Below are positions 15,756 to 26,689 of a stretch of DNA of 64,000 bases, one piece after another (within the stretch, counting starts at the first letter, position 1; every line of letters begins with the position of its first letter). The stretch covers positions 255,501-319,500 of the forward strand of contig NZ_QCYH01000003.1 in assembly GCF_003072125.1 (NCBI RefSeq), in the 5' to 3' direction. Position numbers and translations under genes: made by a program. The notes under the pieces were generated by a model. It was not told the DNA's origin, searched no databases, and saw only the letters and a list, made by a program, of their open reading frames with translations. This DNA comes from Pelagivirga sediminicola. GTDB lineage: Bacteria; Pseudomonadota; Alphaproteobacteria; Rhodobacterales; Rhodobacteraceae.

Positions 15756-18476
15756 TCAGGCAAGGCGCCCGTGGCAATGCTTGAACTTCTCGCCCGAGCC
15801 ACAGGGGCACGCGGTGTTGCGGCCGGGATTGCCCCAGGTCGATGGGTCATTTTCGTTAAAACCGGGCACGGCGGCCTCCTGCGTGGTCTGCGCCGAGGGC
15901 CTGCCATCCTCGCGCGGGGTGGCCGCCTGCGACTGGGCCTCCAGCGCGGCGCGTTCCTGCATCATCTTTTGCATCATCGCCTGCTGATCGGCCTCGGACA
16001 CCGGCTGAACCTGGCTCAGCTTTCGCGTCACGTCCTGGCGCAGGCTGTCCAGCATCGTCTCGAACATCTGGAACGCCTCGTTCTTGTATTCGTTCAGCGG
16101 ATCGCGCTGTGCATAACCGCGAAAGCCGACAACGCTGCGCAGATGCTCCAGCATCAGCAGGTGATCGCGCCACTTGCCGTCGATGGTCTGCAGCAGCAGC
16201 TGTTTTTCGATCATCCGCATGTTGCCCGCACCGAAGGCGACCGCCTTCTTGGCCATCATCTCGTTCGCGTGCTTCTCGATCCGCTCGCTGATGTCCTCGT
16301 CATCGACGCCTTCCTCATCGGCCCAGGCCTGCACCGGCAGGTCCATGTTCAGTTGCTCGACGATCGCGTCGTGCAAACCCTCCATGTCCCACTGATCGGC
16401 ATAGGTCTTGGGCGGCATGTATTGATCGACCAGATCGTCGATCACCTCGCCGCGCATGTCCTTGACGATCTCGCTCAGGTCATCGGCGCGCATGATGTCG
16501 AGGCGCTGCTTGAAGATCACCTTGCGCTGTTCGTTCATCACGTCGTCGAACTTCAGCAGCTGTTTGCGGATGTCAAAGTTGCGCCCCTCGACCTTGGCCT
16601 GCGCACGTTCCAGTGATTTGTTCACCCACGGGTGAATGATCGCCTCGTCCTCTTTCATGCCAAGACCCGACAGCACCTTTTCCAGACGCTCCGAGCCGAA
16701 GATGCGCATCAGATCATCGTCCAGCGACAGGAAGAAAGAGGATTGGCCGGGATCACCCTGACGGCCCGAGCGGCCGCGCAGCTGGTTGTCAATCCGGCGG
16801 CTTTCGTGGCGTTCGGTGGCCAGGACGAACAGACCGCCGGCATCCTTGACAGCTTGCTCTTCGGTCTTGTGATCCTCTTCGATGCGGGCGCGGATCTCGG
16901 CCGGATCGCCATCGGGATCGGCGCTGATCGCCTCCATGATCTTCATGTCGATGTTGCCGCCCAGCTTGATGTCGGTGCCGCGCCCCGCCATGTTGGTGGC
17001 AATCGTCACCGCGCCCAGCTTGCCCGCGTCGCCGACGATCTGCGCCTCTTTCTCGTGTTGGCGCGCGTTCAGGACGTTATGGGTGATGCCCGCATCGGTC
17101 AGCATCTGGCTGAGCATTTCGGATTTTTCAATCGACGTGGTGCCGACCAGCGTGGGCTGGCCCTTGACGTTGGCTTCCTTGATCTCCTCGATCACGGCCT
17201 TGTATTTTTCCGCCGTGGTGCGGAATACCGCATCATCCTTGTCCACCCGCGCGATGGGGCGGTTGGTGGGCACCTCGACGACGCCCAGACCGTAGATTTC
17301 GGCAAATTCCTCGGCCTCGGTCGAGGCGGTGCCGGTCATGCCGGCCAGCTTGTCATACAGACGGAAATAGTTCTGGAACGTCACCTGCGCCAGCGTCACG
17401 TTCTCGGGCTGGATATTGGCGCCTTCCTTGGCCTCGATGGCCTGATGCAGACCGTCGGACAGGCGGCGGCCGGTCATCATGCGACCGGTGAATTCGTCGA
17501 TCAGCACCACCTCGCCGTCGCGGACGATGTAATCCTTGTCCTTCTGAAACAGCTTGTGCGCGCGCAGACCCTGATTGACGTGATGCACGATGGTCGTGCT
17601 TTCGGGATCATAGAGCGATTGATCCTCGGGCAGTACGCCGCGTTCGACCAGCAGGGTTTCCAGAAACTCGTTACCCTCATCGGTAAAGGTGGCGCTGCGA
17701 GCCTTTTCGTCGATGGTAAAATGTTCATCCTTCAGCTCGGGGATCAGCTTGTCGATGGTCAGGTACAGATCGCTGCGGTCCTGCGCGGGGCCTGAAATGA
17801 TCAGCGGCGTGCGCGCCTCGTCGATCAGGATGCTGTCCACCTCGTCCACGATGGCAAAGTTGTGGCCGCGCTGGCTCATGTGGGTCAGCTCGGATTTCAT
17901 GTTGTCGCGCAGATAGTCAAAGCCCAGCTCGTTATTCGTGGCATAGGTCACGTCACAGGCGTAGGCGCGCTGTTTCTCATCCTCGGGCTGCTGCGGATAG
18001 ACGACACCGGTGGTCATTCCCAGCGCGCCAAAGACCGCGCTCATCCATTCAGCGTCGCGCTTGGCCAGATAGTCGTTGACGGTGACGATATGCACGCCCT
18101 TGCCGGTCAGCGCGTTCAGATAGGCAGGGAACGTGGCGACCAGCGTCTTGCCCTCGCCGGTCTTCATCTCGGAAATGTTACCCTGATGCATGAAGACGCC
18201 GCCCATCAGCTGCACATCGAAGGCGCGCAGCCCCAGCGCGCGGCGCGCGGCCTCGCGGCAGTTGGCAAAGGCTTCGGGCAAAAGCGCGTCCAGCGTCTCG
18301 CCGTTCTGGGCACGGCTGCGCAGCTCGTTCGTCTTGGCCATAAGACCATCGTCGTCCAGCGCCTCGATCTCGGGCTCCAGCGCGTTGATCTTCTCGATCA
18401 GCGGGCGCGTTGCCTTGATCTTGCGGTCGTTCGGTGTGCCGAAAACCTTACGGGCGACTGTTCCGATACCCAGCAT
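15756..18476 (-). CDS. secA: Preprotein translocase ATPase SecA
   Basis: 906-aa motor of Sec-dependent export. Visible landmarks: Walker A ([11 protein letters not shown]), the DEAD-box-like segment with [19 protein letters not shown], helicase motif [10 protein letters not shown], the NMAGRGTDI and [11 protein letters not shown] motifs, and a C-terminal zinc-binding tail [15 protein letters not shown] that binds SecB and phospholipid. The ATG at 18476 is preferred over a TTG two codons upstream because [19 protein letters not shown] aligns with other SecA starts. Length is normal. It is divergent from a parvulin gene across a 190-bp leader that contains competing hairpins, a possible regulatory element. 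Confidence 0.98.
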   Translation of the reverse strand: MLGIGTVARKVFGTPNDRKIKATRPLIEKINALEPEIEALDDDGLMAKTNELRSRAQNGETLDALLPEAFANCREAARRALGLRAFDVQLMGGVFMHQGNISEMKTGEGKTLVATFPAYLNALTGKGVHIVTVNDYLAKRDAEWMSAVFGALGMTTGVVYPQQPEDEKQRAYACDVTYATNNELGFDYLRDNMKSELTHMSQRGHNFAIVDEVDSILIDEARTPLIISGPAQDRSDLYLTIDKLIPELKDEHFTIDEKARSATFTDEGNEFLETLLVERGVLPEDQSLYDPESTTIVHHVNQGLRAHKLFQKDKDYIVRDGEVVLIDEFTGRMMTGRRLSDGLHQAIEAKEGANIQPENVTLAQVTFQNYFRLYDKLAGMTGTASTEAEEFAEIYGLGVVEVPTNRPIARVDKDDAVFRTTAEKYKAVIEEIKEANVKGQPTLVGTTSIEKSEMLSQMLTDAGITHNVLNARQHEKEAQIVGDAGKLGAVTIATNMAGRGTDIKLGGNIDMKIMEAISADPDGDPAEIRARIEEDHKTEEQAVKDAGGLFVLATERHESRRIDNQLRGRSGRQGDPGQSSFFLSLDDDLMRIFGSERLEKVLSGLGMKEDEAIIHPWVNKSLERAQAKVEGRNFDIRKQLLKFDDVMNEQRKVIFKQRLDIMRADDLSEIVKDMRGEVIDDLVDQYMPPKTYADQWDMEGLHDAIVEQLNMDLPVQAWADEEGVDDEDISERIEKHANEMMAKKAVAFGAGNMRMIEKQLLLQTIDGKWRDHLLMLEHLRSVVGFRGYAQRDPLNEYKNEAFQMFETMLDSLRQDVTRKLSQVQPVSEADQQAMMQKMMQERAALEAQSQAATPREDGRPSAQTTQEAAVPGFNENDPSTWGNPGRNTACPCGSGEKFKHCHGRLA

Positions 18477-18522
18477 GTTCAATCTAATCCCGTGTTGTGA
18501 TCTGCTTTGCGCCTGGCGATGG

Positions 18523-18559
18523 CTTGCCCCGTTTCCATTGCGCCCCTACATGGGGCAAG
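18523..18559 (-). promoter_or_regulatory. Competing inverted repeats in the secA leader
   Basis: GGGGCAAG (18552-18559) can pair either with CTTGCCCC (18523-18530) over 8 bp or with TTGCGCCCC (18538-18546) with one bulge and a 5-base loop. The two pairings exclude each other. The element lies 47-83 bases upstream of the secA ATG within the likely 5' untranslated region. Confidence 0.35.
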
Positions 18560-18668
18560 GTATCAGCGGGAAAGCCTGTATTGACAGGCGATGTAAGGGC
18601 CTGCTGGCTAAGTGTCAACGTCGCGCCCATGCGCGGCACCAACCGATCAACTCCGAAGGAACGCTCAT

Positions 18669-19526
18669 ATGTTCGACCGTCTCAAACCAATTGCCACCTG
18701 CGCCGCGCTGATGGGGGCAGTTGGCATCGCGCCGGTCCTCGCCGATGATGCGCCTACCGCCGATACCGTCGTCGCCACCGTCGGCGAAACCGACATCACC
18801 CTGGGCCATATGCTGACCCTGCGCGCGGGCCTGCCCGAGCAGTTCACCCAGGTGCCTGCCGATGTGCTCTACAAGGGGATTCTGGACCAGTTGGTGCAGC
18901 AAACGCTGCTGGTGGATGCCCATGAGGGCGATATCTCCAAGCGTGCCGCACTGGCGCTGGAGAACGAGCGCCGCGCGCTGATCGCGTCCGAGGAAATGGC
19001 GCAGATCGTCGATACCGCCGTCACCGATGAGGCGGTCCAATCCTATTTTGACGAGAATTACCTGAACGCCACCGACGTGACCGAATACAAGGCCGCACAT
19101 ATCCTGGTCGAGACCGAGGACGCGGCCAAGGCGCTGGTCGAAGAGGCACGCGGCGGCGCCGAGTTTGCCGAACTGGCCAAGGAACACTCCACCGGCCCCT
19201 CCGGTCCCGGCGGCGGCGATCTGGGCTGGTTCAGCGATGGCATGATGGTCGAGCCGTTTCAGGAAGCGGTCGAGCAGATGGAGCCGGGCAGCGTCAGCGA
19301 TCCGGTCCAGACGCAATTTGGCTGGCACGTGATCAAGCTGGACGAGACCCGCGTCAAGGACGCGCCCAAGCTGGAGGACGTGCGCGCCGAGATCGAAGAG
19401 GCGCTGCGCCAGAAGGCGATCGAGGACCGTATCGCCGAGTTGCAGGAGGCCGGAGAGATCGACCGCAGCACCGGCGATGCGATGGATCCCGCCGTGCTGA
19501 ACCAGCTTGAGCTTTTGGACGAGTAA
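18669..19526 (+). CDS. Parvulin-type peptidyl-prolyl cis-trans isomerase (PPIC)
   Basis: Exported foldase of 285 aa. A signal peptide ends near ADDA (about residue 22), a helical chaperone domain follows (about 25-135), then one parvulin domain (about 136-235; KAAHILVETEDAAK, FAELAKEHSTGP, GDLGWFSDGMMV, PVQTQFGWHVIKL) and a short helical tail. The layout matches PrsA/Cbf2-like proteins that help outer-membrane proteins fold in the periplasm. The start at 18669 is favoured by GAAGGA at 18655-18660. It reads directly into argJ (5-bp gap), so the two are probably co-transcribed although functionally unrelated. Confidence 0.93.
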   Translation: MFDRLKPIATCAALMGAVGIAPVLADDAPTADTVVATVGETDITLGHMLTLRAGLPEQFTQVPADVLYKGILDQLVQQTLLVDAHEGDISKRAALALENERRALIASEEMAQIVDTAVTDEAVQSYFDENYLNATDVTEYKAAHILVETEDAAKALVEEARGGAEFAELAKEHSTGPSGPGGGDLGWFSDGMMVEPFQEAVEQMEPGSVSDPVQTQFGWHVIKLDETRVKDAPKLEDVRAEIEEALRQKAIEDRIAELQEAGEIDRSTGDAMDPAVLNQLELLDE

Positions 19527-19531
19527 GACAC

Positions 19532-20761
19532 GTGGCGAAAATCACCTCCGTCTCGCCGCTGGCGCCTGCGTCTTTTCCTAATCTTCCGGTTATCGAGGGC
19601 GTCCGCTTTGCGAGCATTGCCGCCGGCGTGCGCTATTCGGGCCGCACGGACGTGATGCTTGCGCATCTGGCGCCGGGCAGCACCGTGGCGGGGGTTTTCA
19701 CCCGCTCGGCCACCCGGTCGGCGCCGGTTCTGGACTGTCAGGCCAAGATCGGGCGCAGCGGCGGCGAGGGGGCGGCGATCATCGTCAATTCTGGCAATTC
19801 CAACGCCTTTACCGGGCGTCACGGCGTCGAATCGGTTCGCGCGGTGACGTCGGCGGTGGCGGATCTGCTGGACCTGCCCGTGCATCGCGTTTTCTCATCC
19901 TCCACCGGCGTGATCGGCGAGCCGATGAAGCATGAGCGCATCATCGCCAAGCTGGACGAGCTGAAGGCGGAGTTGCGCGCAGACGCAATGGAAGACGCCG
20001 CGCGCGCGATCATGACGACCGACACCTTTCCCAAGGGGTCCACCGCCGAGGTCGAGATTGACGGCCAGACCGTGCGCATCGTCGGCATCGCCAAAGGATC
20101 CGGCATGATCGAGCCGGACATGGGCACGATGCTGGTCTATATCTTCACCGATGCGGCGGTGGATCAACCCGTGTTGCAATCCATGGTGTCGGCACTGAAC
20201 CGCACGACGTTCAATTGCATCACCGTGGACAGTGACACATCCACCTCCGATACGCTGCTGGTGGGCGCGACCGGCGCATCGGGCGTGCGCATCACCGAAC
20301 ATTCCATCGGCTTCATGGAAGGTCTGCGGCGCGTCATGCTGGACCTTGCGCAACAGGTGGTGCGTGACGGCGAGGGTGCGACGAAACTGGTCGAGGTGTC
20401 CGTCACCGGCGCCGCCAGCGACGCCGACGCGTATGTCCACGCAAAATCCATCGCCAATTCGCCGCTGGTCAAGACCGCCATCGCGGGCGAGGATCCGAAC
20501 TGGGGCCGTGTCGTGATGGCCATCGGAAAATCCGGCGCGCGGGCCGACCGCGACACGCTGGCCATCTCGTTCGGCGATATCAAGGTGGCCGAAAACGGTT
20601 GGGTCAGCCCCGATTACAATGAGGAACGCGCCGCCGCCTACATGAAGCAGCCGGAGCTGGTGATCCATGTCGATCTGGGGCTGGGCGGCGGCACCGCGCG
20701 CGTCTGGAGCTGCGATCTGACGCATGGCTATATCGACATCAACGCCGATTATCGCTCGTGA
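19532..20761 (+). CDS. argJ: Bifunctional ornithine acetyltransferase / N-acetylglutamate synthase
   Basis: 409-aa enzyme of the cyclic arginine pathway that moves acetyl from N-acetylornithine to glutamate, and may also use acetyl-CoA. The precursor self-cleaves into alpha and beta chains at a conserved Thr; here the site is within KGSGMIEPDMGTMLVYIF, Thr following MG. Other conserved blocks are NSGNSNAFTG and DPNWGRVVMAIG. The GTG start at 19532 gives MAKITSVSPLAP, the usual beginning; no strong ribosome site is seen, consistent with coupling to the upstream parvulin gene 5 bp away. The stop overlaps the mutT start (GTGA). Confidence 0.96.
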   Translation: MAKITSVSPLAPASFPNLPVIEGVRFASIAAGVRYSGRTDVMLAHLAPGSTVAGVFTRSATRSAPVLDCQAKIGRSGGEGAAIIVNSGNSNAFTGRHGVESVRAVTSAVADLLDLPVHRVFSSSTGVIGEPMKHERIIAKLDELKAELRADAMEDAARAIMTTDTFPKGSTAEVEIDGQTVRIVGIAKGSGMIEPDMGTMLVYIFTDAAVDQPVLQSMVSALNRTTFNCITVDSDTSTSDTLLVGATGASGVRITEHSIGFMEGLRRVMLDLAQQVVRDGEGATKLVEVSVTGAASDADAYVHAKSIANSPLVKTAIAGEDPNWGRVVMAIGKSGARADRDTLAISFGDIKVAENGWVSPDYNEERAAAYMKQPELVIHVDLGLGGGTARVWSCDLTHGYIDINADYRS

Positions 20762-21156
20762 AAGTCGTTCTTGTTGCCGCGGTCGCGCTCATCGACGTGG
20801 ACGGTCGCATCCTGCTGGCCCAGCGCCCCGAGGGCAAATCCATGGCTGGCCTGTGGGAGTTTCCCGGCGGCAAGGTGGAACCGGGCGAGACGCCGGAGGC
20901 GGCGCTGATCCGCGAACTGCACGAGGAGCTGGGCATAGATACATGGGCCAGCTGCCTTGCGCCGCTGACCTTCGCCAGCCATGCCTACGAGGATTTCCAT
21001 CTGCTGATGCCGCTTTTCGCCTGCCGCAAGTGGGACGGGATCGTGCAGGGGCGCGAAGGGCAGGCGCTGACATGGGCGCGTGCGACCGAGCTTCGCAATT
21101 ACCCGATGCCGCCTGCAGATATCCCGCTGATCCCGATCCTCAGGGATTGGCTCTGA
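20758..21156 (+). CDS. mutT: 8-oxo-dGTP diphosphatase, MutT-like Nudix
   Basis: 132 aa. The Nudix box is complete (GGKVEPGETPEAALIREL then HEELGI), and the downstream DFHLLMPLFACRKWDG and ALTWARATEL match MutT proteins that clear 8-oxo-dGTP from the nucleotide pool. The GTG start overlaps the argJ stop by GTGA. A mutT gene next to argJ is a recurrent arrangement in alphaproteobacteria. The gene ends 8 bp before the inverted repeat shared with infB. Substrate preference among oxidised nucleotides cannot be read from sequence. Confidence 0.9.
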   Translation: MKVVLVAAVALIDVDGRILLAQRPEGKSMAGLWEFPGGKVEPGETPEAALIRELHEELGIDTWASCLAPLTFASHAYEDFHLLMPLFACRKWDGIVQGREGQALTWARATELRNYPMPPADIPLIPILRDWL

Positions 21157-21164
21157 CATAGAAA

Positions 21165-21187
21165 AAGGGCGCCCAATGGGCGCCCTT
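21165..21187. terminator. Bidirectional terminator between mutT and infB
   Basis: AAGGGCGCCC (21165-21174), loop AAT, GGGCGCCCTT (21178-21187): a perfect 10-bp stem. Read on the minus strand it is followed by a run of T residues, so it terminates the rimP-nusA-infB transcript; on the plus strand it serves mutT. Confidence 0.8.
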
Positions 21188-21208
21188 GTCATTTCAGCCG
21201 ATCCGCGA

Positions 21209-23704
21209 TCAATCCAGCGTGCGCACGATTTCTTCGCGCTCGAAGATCTCGATCACGTCATCGGGACGGATATCCTCGTAGCGCTCGAATGCCATGCCAC
21301 ATTCCTGGCCAGACTGCACTTCGGCCACTTCGTCCTTGAAGCGCTTGAGCGTCTTCAGCGTGCCTTCGTGGATCACCACGTCGTCGCGCAGCAGACGCAC
21401 ACCGGCCGAGCGGCGCGCAATGCCTTCGGTGACCAGGCACCCGGCAACCTTGCCGACGCCGGTGACCTTGAACACTTCCAGGATCTTGGCATAGCCGATG
21501 AACTTCTCGCGGATCTCGTTGCCCAGAAGGCCCGACGCTGCCGCTTTCACATCATCGACCAGATCGTAGATCACCGAGTAATACCGGATCTCCACACCCT
21601 TCTGGTTCGCGCTTTGACGCGCGGGCGCATTGGCCCGGACGTTGAAGCCGAAGACCGGCGCGCCCGACGCTTCGGCAAGGCCGATATCGGATTCGGTGAT
21701 GGCGCCGACCCCGGAATGAAGCACGCGCACGCGCACCTCGTCGTTGCCGATCTTCTCCATCGCCTGCGCGATCGCCTCGGCCGAGCCTTGAACGTCCGCC
21801 TTCACGAGGATCGGCATCTCGGCCACGTTCTTGTCTTCCTTGGCCTGCGCCATGAGCTGATCCAGCGTCACGGCGGCGCCCGCTGCGGCGCGCCGTTCCT
21901 TGGCCGCGTTGGAGCGGTACTCGGCAATCTCGCGCGCCTGTGCCTCGGTATCGACCACGTTCAGAACATCGCCGGCCTCGGGTGTGCCGTTGATGCCGAG
22001 CACTTCGACAGGAACGGACGGGGCCGCCTCCTTGACGCGCTCGCCGCGGTCGTTGATCAGCGCACGGACCTTGCCATACTGCTCGCCGACGACAAAGATG
22101 TCGCCCTGGCGCAGTGTGCCCTTCTGGACCAGGACGGTGGCAACGGGGCCGCGGCCCACATCCAGCTGCGCCTCGATCACGGCACCTTCGGCGGCGCGGT
22201 TCGGGTTTGCCTTGAGTTCGAGGATCTCGGCCTGAAGCGCGATGGCCTCCAGCAGATCGTCAATGCCCTTGCCGCTCTTGGCGCTGACTTCGACGTCCTG
22301 AACATCGCCGGACATCGCCTCGACCACGACTTCGTGCTGAAGCAGGTCGGTGCGCACCTTTTGCGGGTTCGCCTCGTGCTTGTCGATCTTGTTGATCGCG
22401 ACGATCATCGGCACCTTGGCCGCCTTGGCGTGGTTTATCGCCTCGACGGTCTGCGGCATCACGGCATCATCGGCCGCAACGACCAGCACGACGATATCGG
22501 TCACCTGAGCGCCGCGCGCACGCATCGACGTAAAGGCCGCGTGGCCGGGCGTGTCGAGGAAGGACAGGACCGAGCCGTTCGCCGTCTTGACCTGGTAGGC
22601 ACCGATATGCTGCGTGATGCCGCCCGCCTCGCCCGACTGGACCTTGGCGTTGCGGATCGCATCCAGAAGCGATGTCTTGCCGTGATCGACATGGCCCATG
22701 ATCGTGATGACCGGCGGACGCGGCTTCATGTCCTCGGCCTTGTCCTCGACCTTGGCGATCACGTCCTCGACGTCGGCGTCAGAGACGCGCACGACACGGT
22801 GGCCGAATTCCTCGATGATGAGCTCGGCAGTGTCGGCGTCGATCGCCTGGTTCTGCGTGACCATCATGTCGTTGTTCATCAGCGCCTTGACCACGTCCGC
22901 GACGCGCTCGGCCATGCGGTTGGCCAGCTCGGCGACGGAAATGGTTTCCGGCAACTGAACGTCGCGGATGATCTTTTCGCGCTCCTGCGTGCCGCCCATC
23001 GCCTTCTGGCGATTGCGCTCCTGCTTGCGCTTCATCGCGGCCATGGATTTCTGGCGGCCGCCTTCGCCGCCGGACAGGGCCTGATTCAGCGTCAGCTTGC
23101 CGGAGCGGCGGCTGTCATCGCCCATGCCCTTGCCCTTGGTCGGGCGCTTCTGGTCGGCTTCGCGGTCCTGCTGCTTGCCGCGCGGGGCGGAAGACGGCGC
23201 GGGCGCGCTGCGCGCGACGCGGCCGCCTGCTTCAGGCTCGGCCGGGGCGGCGGCGGCTTGCTTGGCCGCATCCTCGGCGGCGCGGCGCTGGCGCTCGTCC
23301 TCTTGTTCCTTGGCCTTGAGCGCGTCGAGACGCTCCTGCTCTTCGCGCTCCTTGGCCTCGGCCTCCTCGCGGCGGCGCTGGCGCTCTTCCTCGCGTTCCT
23401 TTTCCTCGGCGGCGCGGCGCGCGGCATCCTCGCCTTCGCGGGCCTTGGCGGCCTGAAGCGCTTTCATCCGGCGCTCCATCTCGGCGTCGGAAATGCCTGC
23501 GGGGCGCTTGGAGGGATCGCTGATGGGCGCGGGTTTGCCAGCGCCCGCCAGGTTGCCCGCACCCGGTTTGGGAACGACAACGCGCTTGCGCTTGGTTTCC
23601 ACCACGACGTTCTTGGTCCGGCCATGGCTGAAGCTTTGCTTCACGTTGCCCGCTCGCGGACCGCCACGGACGCCCAATGTCTTTTTACCGTCGTTGTCGC
23701 TCAT
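21209..23704 (-). CDS. infB: Translation initiation factor IF-2
   Basis: 831-aa GTPase that places initiator fMet-tRNA on the 30S subunit. A long charged, Glu/Arg/Ala-rich N-terminal region (about 1-230, coiled coil) precedes the IF2_N-like domain and the G domain, with G1 GHVDHGKTS (about residue 336), G3 DTPGHAAF and G4 NKIDK. C-terminal domains II-IV follow ([19 protein letters not shown]). The start overlaps the ylxR stop by ATGA. It is the last gene of the rimP-nusA-ylxR-infB operon and is followed by a strong terminator. Confidence 0.97.
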   Translation of the reverse strand: MSDNDGKKTLGVRGGPRAGNVKQSFSHGRTKNVVVETKRKRVVVPKPGAGNLAGAGKPAPISDPSKRPAGISDAEMERRMKALQAAKAREGEDAARRAAEEKEREEERQRRREEAEAKEREEQERLDALKAKEQEDERQRRAAEDAAKQAAAAPAEPEAGGRVARSAPAPSSAPRGKQQDREADQKRPTKGKGMGDDSRRSGKLTLNQALSGGEGGRQKSMAAMKRKQERNRQKAMGGTQEREKIIRDVQLPETISVAELANRMAERVADVVKALMNNDMMVTQNQAIDADTAELIIEEFGHRVVRVSDADVEDVIAKVEDKAEDMKPRPPVITIMGHVDHGKTSLLDAIRNAKVQSGEAGGITQHIGAYQVKTANGSVLSFLDTPGHAAFTSMRARGAQVTDIVVLVVAADDAVMPQTVEAINHAKAAKVPMIVAINKIDKHEANPQKVRTDLLQHEVVVEAMSGDVQDVEVSAKSGKGIDDLLEAIALQAEILELKANPNRAAEGAVIEAQLDVGRGPVATVLVQKGTLRQGDIFVVGEQYGKVRALINDRGERVKEAAPSVPVEVLGINGTPEAGDVLNVVDTEAQAREIAEYRSNAAKERRAAAGAAVTLDQLMAQAKEDKNVAEMPILVKADVQGSAEAIAQAMEKIGNDEVRVRVLHSGVGAITESDIGLAEASGAPVFGFNVRANAPARQSANQKGVEIRYYSVIYDLVDDVKAAASGLLGNEIREKFIGYAKILEVFKVTGVGKVAGCLVTEGIARRSAGVRLLRDDVVIHEGTLKTLKRFKDEVAEVQSGQECGMAFERYEDIRPDDVIEIFEREEIVRTLD

Positions 23705-24333
23705 TTGGTCTTCTTTCCTTTCCGATGGCCGCTGCCATCGTCCGAAACGCGCAGGCCCTTGAGCCTTGCCGCCTCATCTACAACACGTTGCGTCAAACCA
23801 CCAGCGGACAGTGCCGCGTGGATCGTGGTTTGTCGCCCGAAGGCCTGACCCAGCTCATCGGCGGTCAGCCAGCCGATGAAATTCCCGTAATGCGGCGTGC
23901 TGAGCTTGGATTTCCCGCGCTCCGAGCCGTCGCTGGCCTGGATCAGAACCTCGGCCTCTTCTTTGGCCAGCCAATCCTTGACCTTCTCATAACCCGCAAC
24001 GGCATGACCGCCCTTGCGCGCAAGGCTGATCAGGTTGACCACCCGCTGCGCCAGCAGGCTTTCAACCCAATCCGTCATTCCGTCGGCCACCTGAACCGGC
24101 TGCTTCGCGGCGCGGGCGAAAAGCCCCTTCTTTGACGCCTTGTCCAGCGCGGCACGATCTGCCGCCACCCAGATACCACGGCCCGGCAGCTTTTCCATCA
24201 GATCGGGCGCGACCTGACCATCGGGGCCAATGACAAAACGGATCAGCCCGTGCTTTGGTTGCACCTCGCCCGTGGCGATGCATTTACGCTCGGGACCGTC
24301 GCTTCGGTCTTTGGGTTGCCCGCCGCGCCCCAT
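23701..24333 (-). CDS. RNA-binding protein, YlxR (DUF448) domain plus L7Ae-like domain
   Basis: 210 aa. The N-terminal YlxR domain begins [21 protein letters not shown] and includes GRGIWV, a basic surface proposed to bind RNA. A second domain (about 100-185; [22 protein letters not shown] and [10 protein letters not shown]) resembles the L7Ae/L30e ribosomal fold. Fusion of the two is usual in alphaproteobacteria, where the gene lies between nusA and infB exactly as here. The C-terminal tail is basic (GHRKGKKTK). GGAGG upstream supports the start. Exact role unknown; proposed links are to ribosome assembly or transcription through NusA. Confidence 0.9.
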   Translation of the reverse strand: MGRGGQPKDRSDGPERKCIATGEVQPKHGLIRFVIGPDGQVAPDLMEKLPGRGIWVAADRAALDKASKKGLFARAAKQPVQVADGMTDWVESLLAQRVVNLISLARKGGHAVAGYEKVKDWLAKEEAEVLIQASDGSERGKSKLSTPHYGNFIGWLTADELGQAFGRQTTIHAALSAGGLTQRVVDEAARLKGLRVSDDGSGHRKGKKTK

Positions 24334-24355
24334 GAGATGCCTCCGAAGCCTGCGA

Positions 24356-25966
24356 TCAGGCTTCGGACTCCTCCTCGGCCGCGTCTTCGTCCGTGTCGGG
24401 CTCCAGCTCGGTGGGATCGACCCAGCCCAGCAGGACCCGCGCCGTCATCACCATATCCTGCGCTTCCTCCAGCGACACGTCGAAAGGCTCCAGCAATCCG
24501 TCGTCCTTGACGCGCTCGCCATCCTGGATGGTCCAGCCGCCGGCCAGCTCCCAATCGGCGCAGGTCGCGAAATCTTCCAGCGTCTTTACGCCATCCTCGG
24601 CCAGCGCAAGCACCATTTGGGGTGTCAGCCCCTCGAATTCAACCAGGCTGTCCTCGACACCCAGCTCGCGCGCCCTGTCCAGCGCGGCCTTGGCCTTGGC
24701 CTCCAAGATATCGCGGGCGCGCGCCTGCAATTCCTGAGCGGTGCCCTCGTCGACACCGTCGATGACCAGGAGCTCGTCGAGCTCGACATAGGCGACCTCT
24801 TCGAGATTGGTGAACCCTTCGGAGACCAGAAGCTGGGCAAAGAACTCGTCCAGATCCAGATTCTCCATGAAGAGGCCGGTGCGCTCCTCGAATTCCTTCT
24901 GGCGGCGCTCGCTGTCCTCGGCTTCGGTCATGATGTCGATGTCCAGACCGGTCAGCTGGCTGGCAAGGCGCACGTTCTGGCCACGGCGACCGATGGCAAG
25001 GCTCAGCTGTTCCTCGGGGACGACCACATCGATCTTGCCGGCCTCCTCGTCCAGAACCACCTTGGTCACTTCGGCGGGTTGCAGCGCGTTCACGAGGAAC
25101 GTGGGCTGATCATCGTTCCACGGGATGATGTCGATCTTTTCGCCCTGAAGCTCGTTCACGACAGCCTGCACGCGGCTGCCGCGCATGCCGACGCAGGCGC
25201 CGACCGGGTCGATTGAGTTGTCATAGCTGATGACAGCGATCTTGGCACGGCTGCCGGGATCGCGGGCCACGGCCTTGATCTCGATGATGCCGTCATAGAT
25301 TTCAGGCACTTCCATCTTGAACAGCTCGGCCATGAATTCCGGCGCGGTGCGCGACAGGAAGATCTGCGGGCCGCGCTGCTCGCGGCGCACGTCCTTGATG
25401 TAGCAGCGGATGCGGTCGCCGGGGCGATAGGCCTCGCGGCCGATCTTCTCGTTCCGGCGCAGGATGGCCTCGCCGCGGCCCACGTCGACGATGACGTTGC
25501 CGTATTCCTCGCGCTTGACCAGACCGTTGATGATGGTGCCTGCGCGATCCTTGAACTCCTCGAACTGGCGGTCGCGCTCGGCTTCGCGGACCTTTTGCAG
25601 GATCACCTGCTTGGCCGATTGCGCGGCGATGCGGCCCATCTCGACCGGGGGCACCTCCTCGCGGAACTCGTCGCCGATTTGCGGATCGGTCATGTATTGC
25701 TTGGCCTGCTCGACGGTGAATTCGGCCTGATAGTTTTCGACCGCGTCATCCTCGACGACGGTGCGCACGCGGGTGAATGTCGCGCGGCCCGTCTTGCGGT
25801 CGATGCTGACGCGGATATCCATTTCGGCGCCATAGCGGGATTTCGCAGCGCGCGAGAGCGATTCTTCCATCGCCTCGACCACCAGACCGGGGTCGATCAT
25901 CTTTTCGCGGGCCACGGCCTCGGCGGTTTGCAGCAGCTCAAGCTGGTTTGCAGATGTGATTGCCAT
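24356..25966 (-). CDS. nusA: Transcription termination/antitermination factor NusA
   Basis: 536-aa RNA polymerase-associated factor. Order: N-terminal polymerase-binding domain ([19 protein letters not shown]), S1 domain (about 135-200; [11 protein letters not shown]), two KH domains (about 230-345; [16 protein letters not shown] and [17 protein letters not shown]-like GxxG loops) and C-terminal helical repeats with an acidic tail. It modulates pausing, intrinsic termination and antitermination. In many bacteria NusA regulates its own operon, relevant because an intrinsic-terminator hairpin precedes rimP here. It follows rimP by 5 bp and precedes ylxR by 22 bp. Confidence 0.97.
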   Translation of the reverse strand: MAITSANQLELLQTAEAVAREKMIDPGLVVEAMEESLSRAAKSRYGAEMDIRVSIDRKTGRATFTRVRTVVEDDAVENYQAEFTVEQAKQYMTDPQIGDEFREEVPPVEMGRIAAQSAKQVILQKVREAERDRQFEEFKDRAGTIINGLVKREEYGNVIVDVGRGEAILRRNEKIGREAYRPGDRIRCYIKDVRREQRGPQIFLSRTAPEFMAELFKMEVPEIYDGIIEIKAVARDPGSRAKIAVISYDNSIDPVGACVGMRGSRVQAVVNELQGEKIDIIPWNDDQPTFLVNALQPAEVTKVVLDEEAGKIDVVVPEEQLSLAIGRRGQNVRLASQLTGLDIDIMTEAEDSERRQKEFEERTGLFMENLDLDEFFAQLLVSEGFTNLEEVAYVELDELLVIDGVDEGTAQELQARARDILEAKAKAALDRARELGVEDSLVEFEGLTPQMVLALAEDGVKTLEDFATCADWELAGGWTIQDGERVKDDGLLEPFDVSLEEAQDMVMTARVLLGWVDPTELEPDTDEDAAEEESEA

Positions 25967-25971
25967 GGATT

Positions 25972-26547
25972 TCAGTCCTCCTCAGAACCGGTATCAGTCT
26001 GGATTTCGTCAAATTCGGTTTCGTTTATCGTGCCCGCCGCCTTGCGCTGGCGCAGCATTTCCTTGATCAGCTCGTCGGTCAGGACCAACTTGGCGTCGGC
26101 CAGCCAGTCGAATTCAAGGCCGATGGTGCCTTCCTCGACGTTGATCAGCACCTCGGTGCCCTCAACCCCGGCCAGCATCCCCTTGAAGCGCTTGCGCCCG
26201 TCGATCAGCTCGTTCGTCTCGATTTTGGCCTCGTAGCCCTCGAACGTCTCGAAATCCTTGAGCCGTGTCAGGGGCCGGTCGATGCCGGGGCTGGACACCT
26301 CAAGCGTATATTGCTCGGTGATCGGATCCTCGACGTCCAGCACGGCGCTGAGCGCTGTCGACACCTTGGCGCATTCATCCACCTCGATGCCGCCCTCGGG
26401 CCGTTCGACCATGACTTGCAGGGTGTGATACTTGCCGCCCATCAGCCGCACGCGGACCAGCTCGAACCCCAGATCCTCGATCACGGGGGTAATGATCTCG
26501 GCCATGCGGCGGTCGATGGCGGCTTTGGCGATAAGGTCGTTGGTCAT
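25972..26547 (-). CDS. rimP: Ribosome maturation factor RimP
   Basis: 191 aa. Two domains: an N-terminal alpha/beta domain ([58 protein letters not shown]) with the conserved SSPGIDRPL, and a C-terminal SH3-like barrel ([15 protein letters not shown]) extended by an acidic tail. RimP assists late 30S assembly. It opens the rimP-nusA-ylxR-infB operon. The start has only a poor ribosome site, and a complete terminator hairpin with a T-run ends 26 bases before the ATG, leaving no room for a promoter in between, so expression should need readthrough. Confidence 0.95.
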   Translation of the reverse strand: MTNDLIAKAAIDRRMAEIITPVIEDLGFELVRVRLMGGKYHTLQVMVERPEGGIEVDECAKVSTALSAVLDVEDPITEQYTLEVSSPGIDRPLTRLKDFETFEGYEAKIETNELIDGRKRFKGMLAGVEGTEVLINVEEGTIGLEFDWLADAKLVLTDELIKEMLRQRKAAGTINETEFDEIQTDTGSEED

Positions 26548-26573
26548 GGCGGTCAGGTCAGTCTTTCAAGCAC

Positions 26574-26597
26574 AAAAAAACGGGCGCGCGGCCCGTT
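26574..26597 (-). terminator. Putative attenuator directly upstream of rimP
   Basis: On the minus strand AACGGGC (26597 to 26591), a 5-base loop and GCCCGTT (26585 to 26579) are followed by five further T residues, making a T-run to 26574. An upstream GGCGCGC (26640 to 26634) can pair with GCGCGCC inside this hairpin, a possible antiterminator. It lies 26 bases before rimP. Confidence 0.6.
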
Positions 26598-26689
26598 GAC
26601 TTATCCGGTGGAGCATCTCGGTTTGGACCCGAAGCGCGCCGCTGTTGAGGGGGATATAGGCCCGCCGGCCAGAAACTGCAAGATCTTTG

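Noticed and set aside
21176-23848. 890-codon open frame on the plus strand opposite infB
   Set aside because: Composition is that of a codon-bias shadow (Leu/Ala/Arg/His rich); infB on the other strand has all GTPase motifs.
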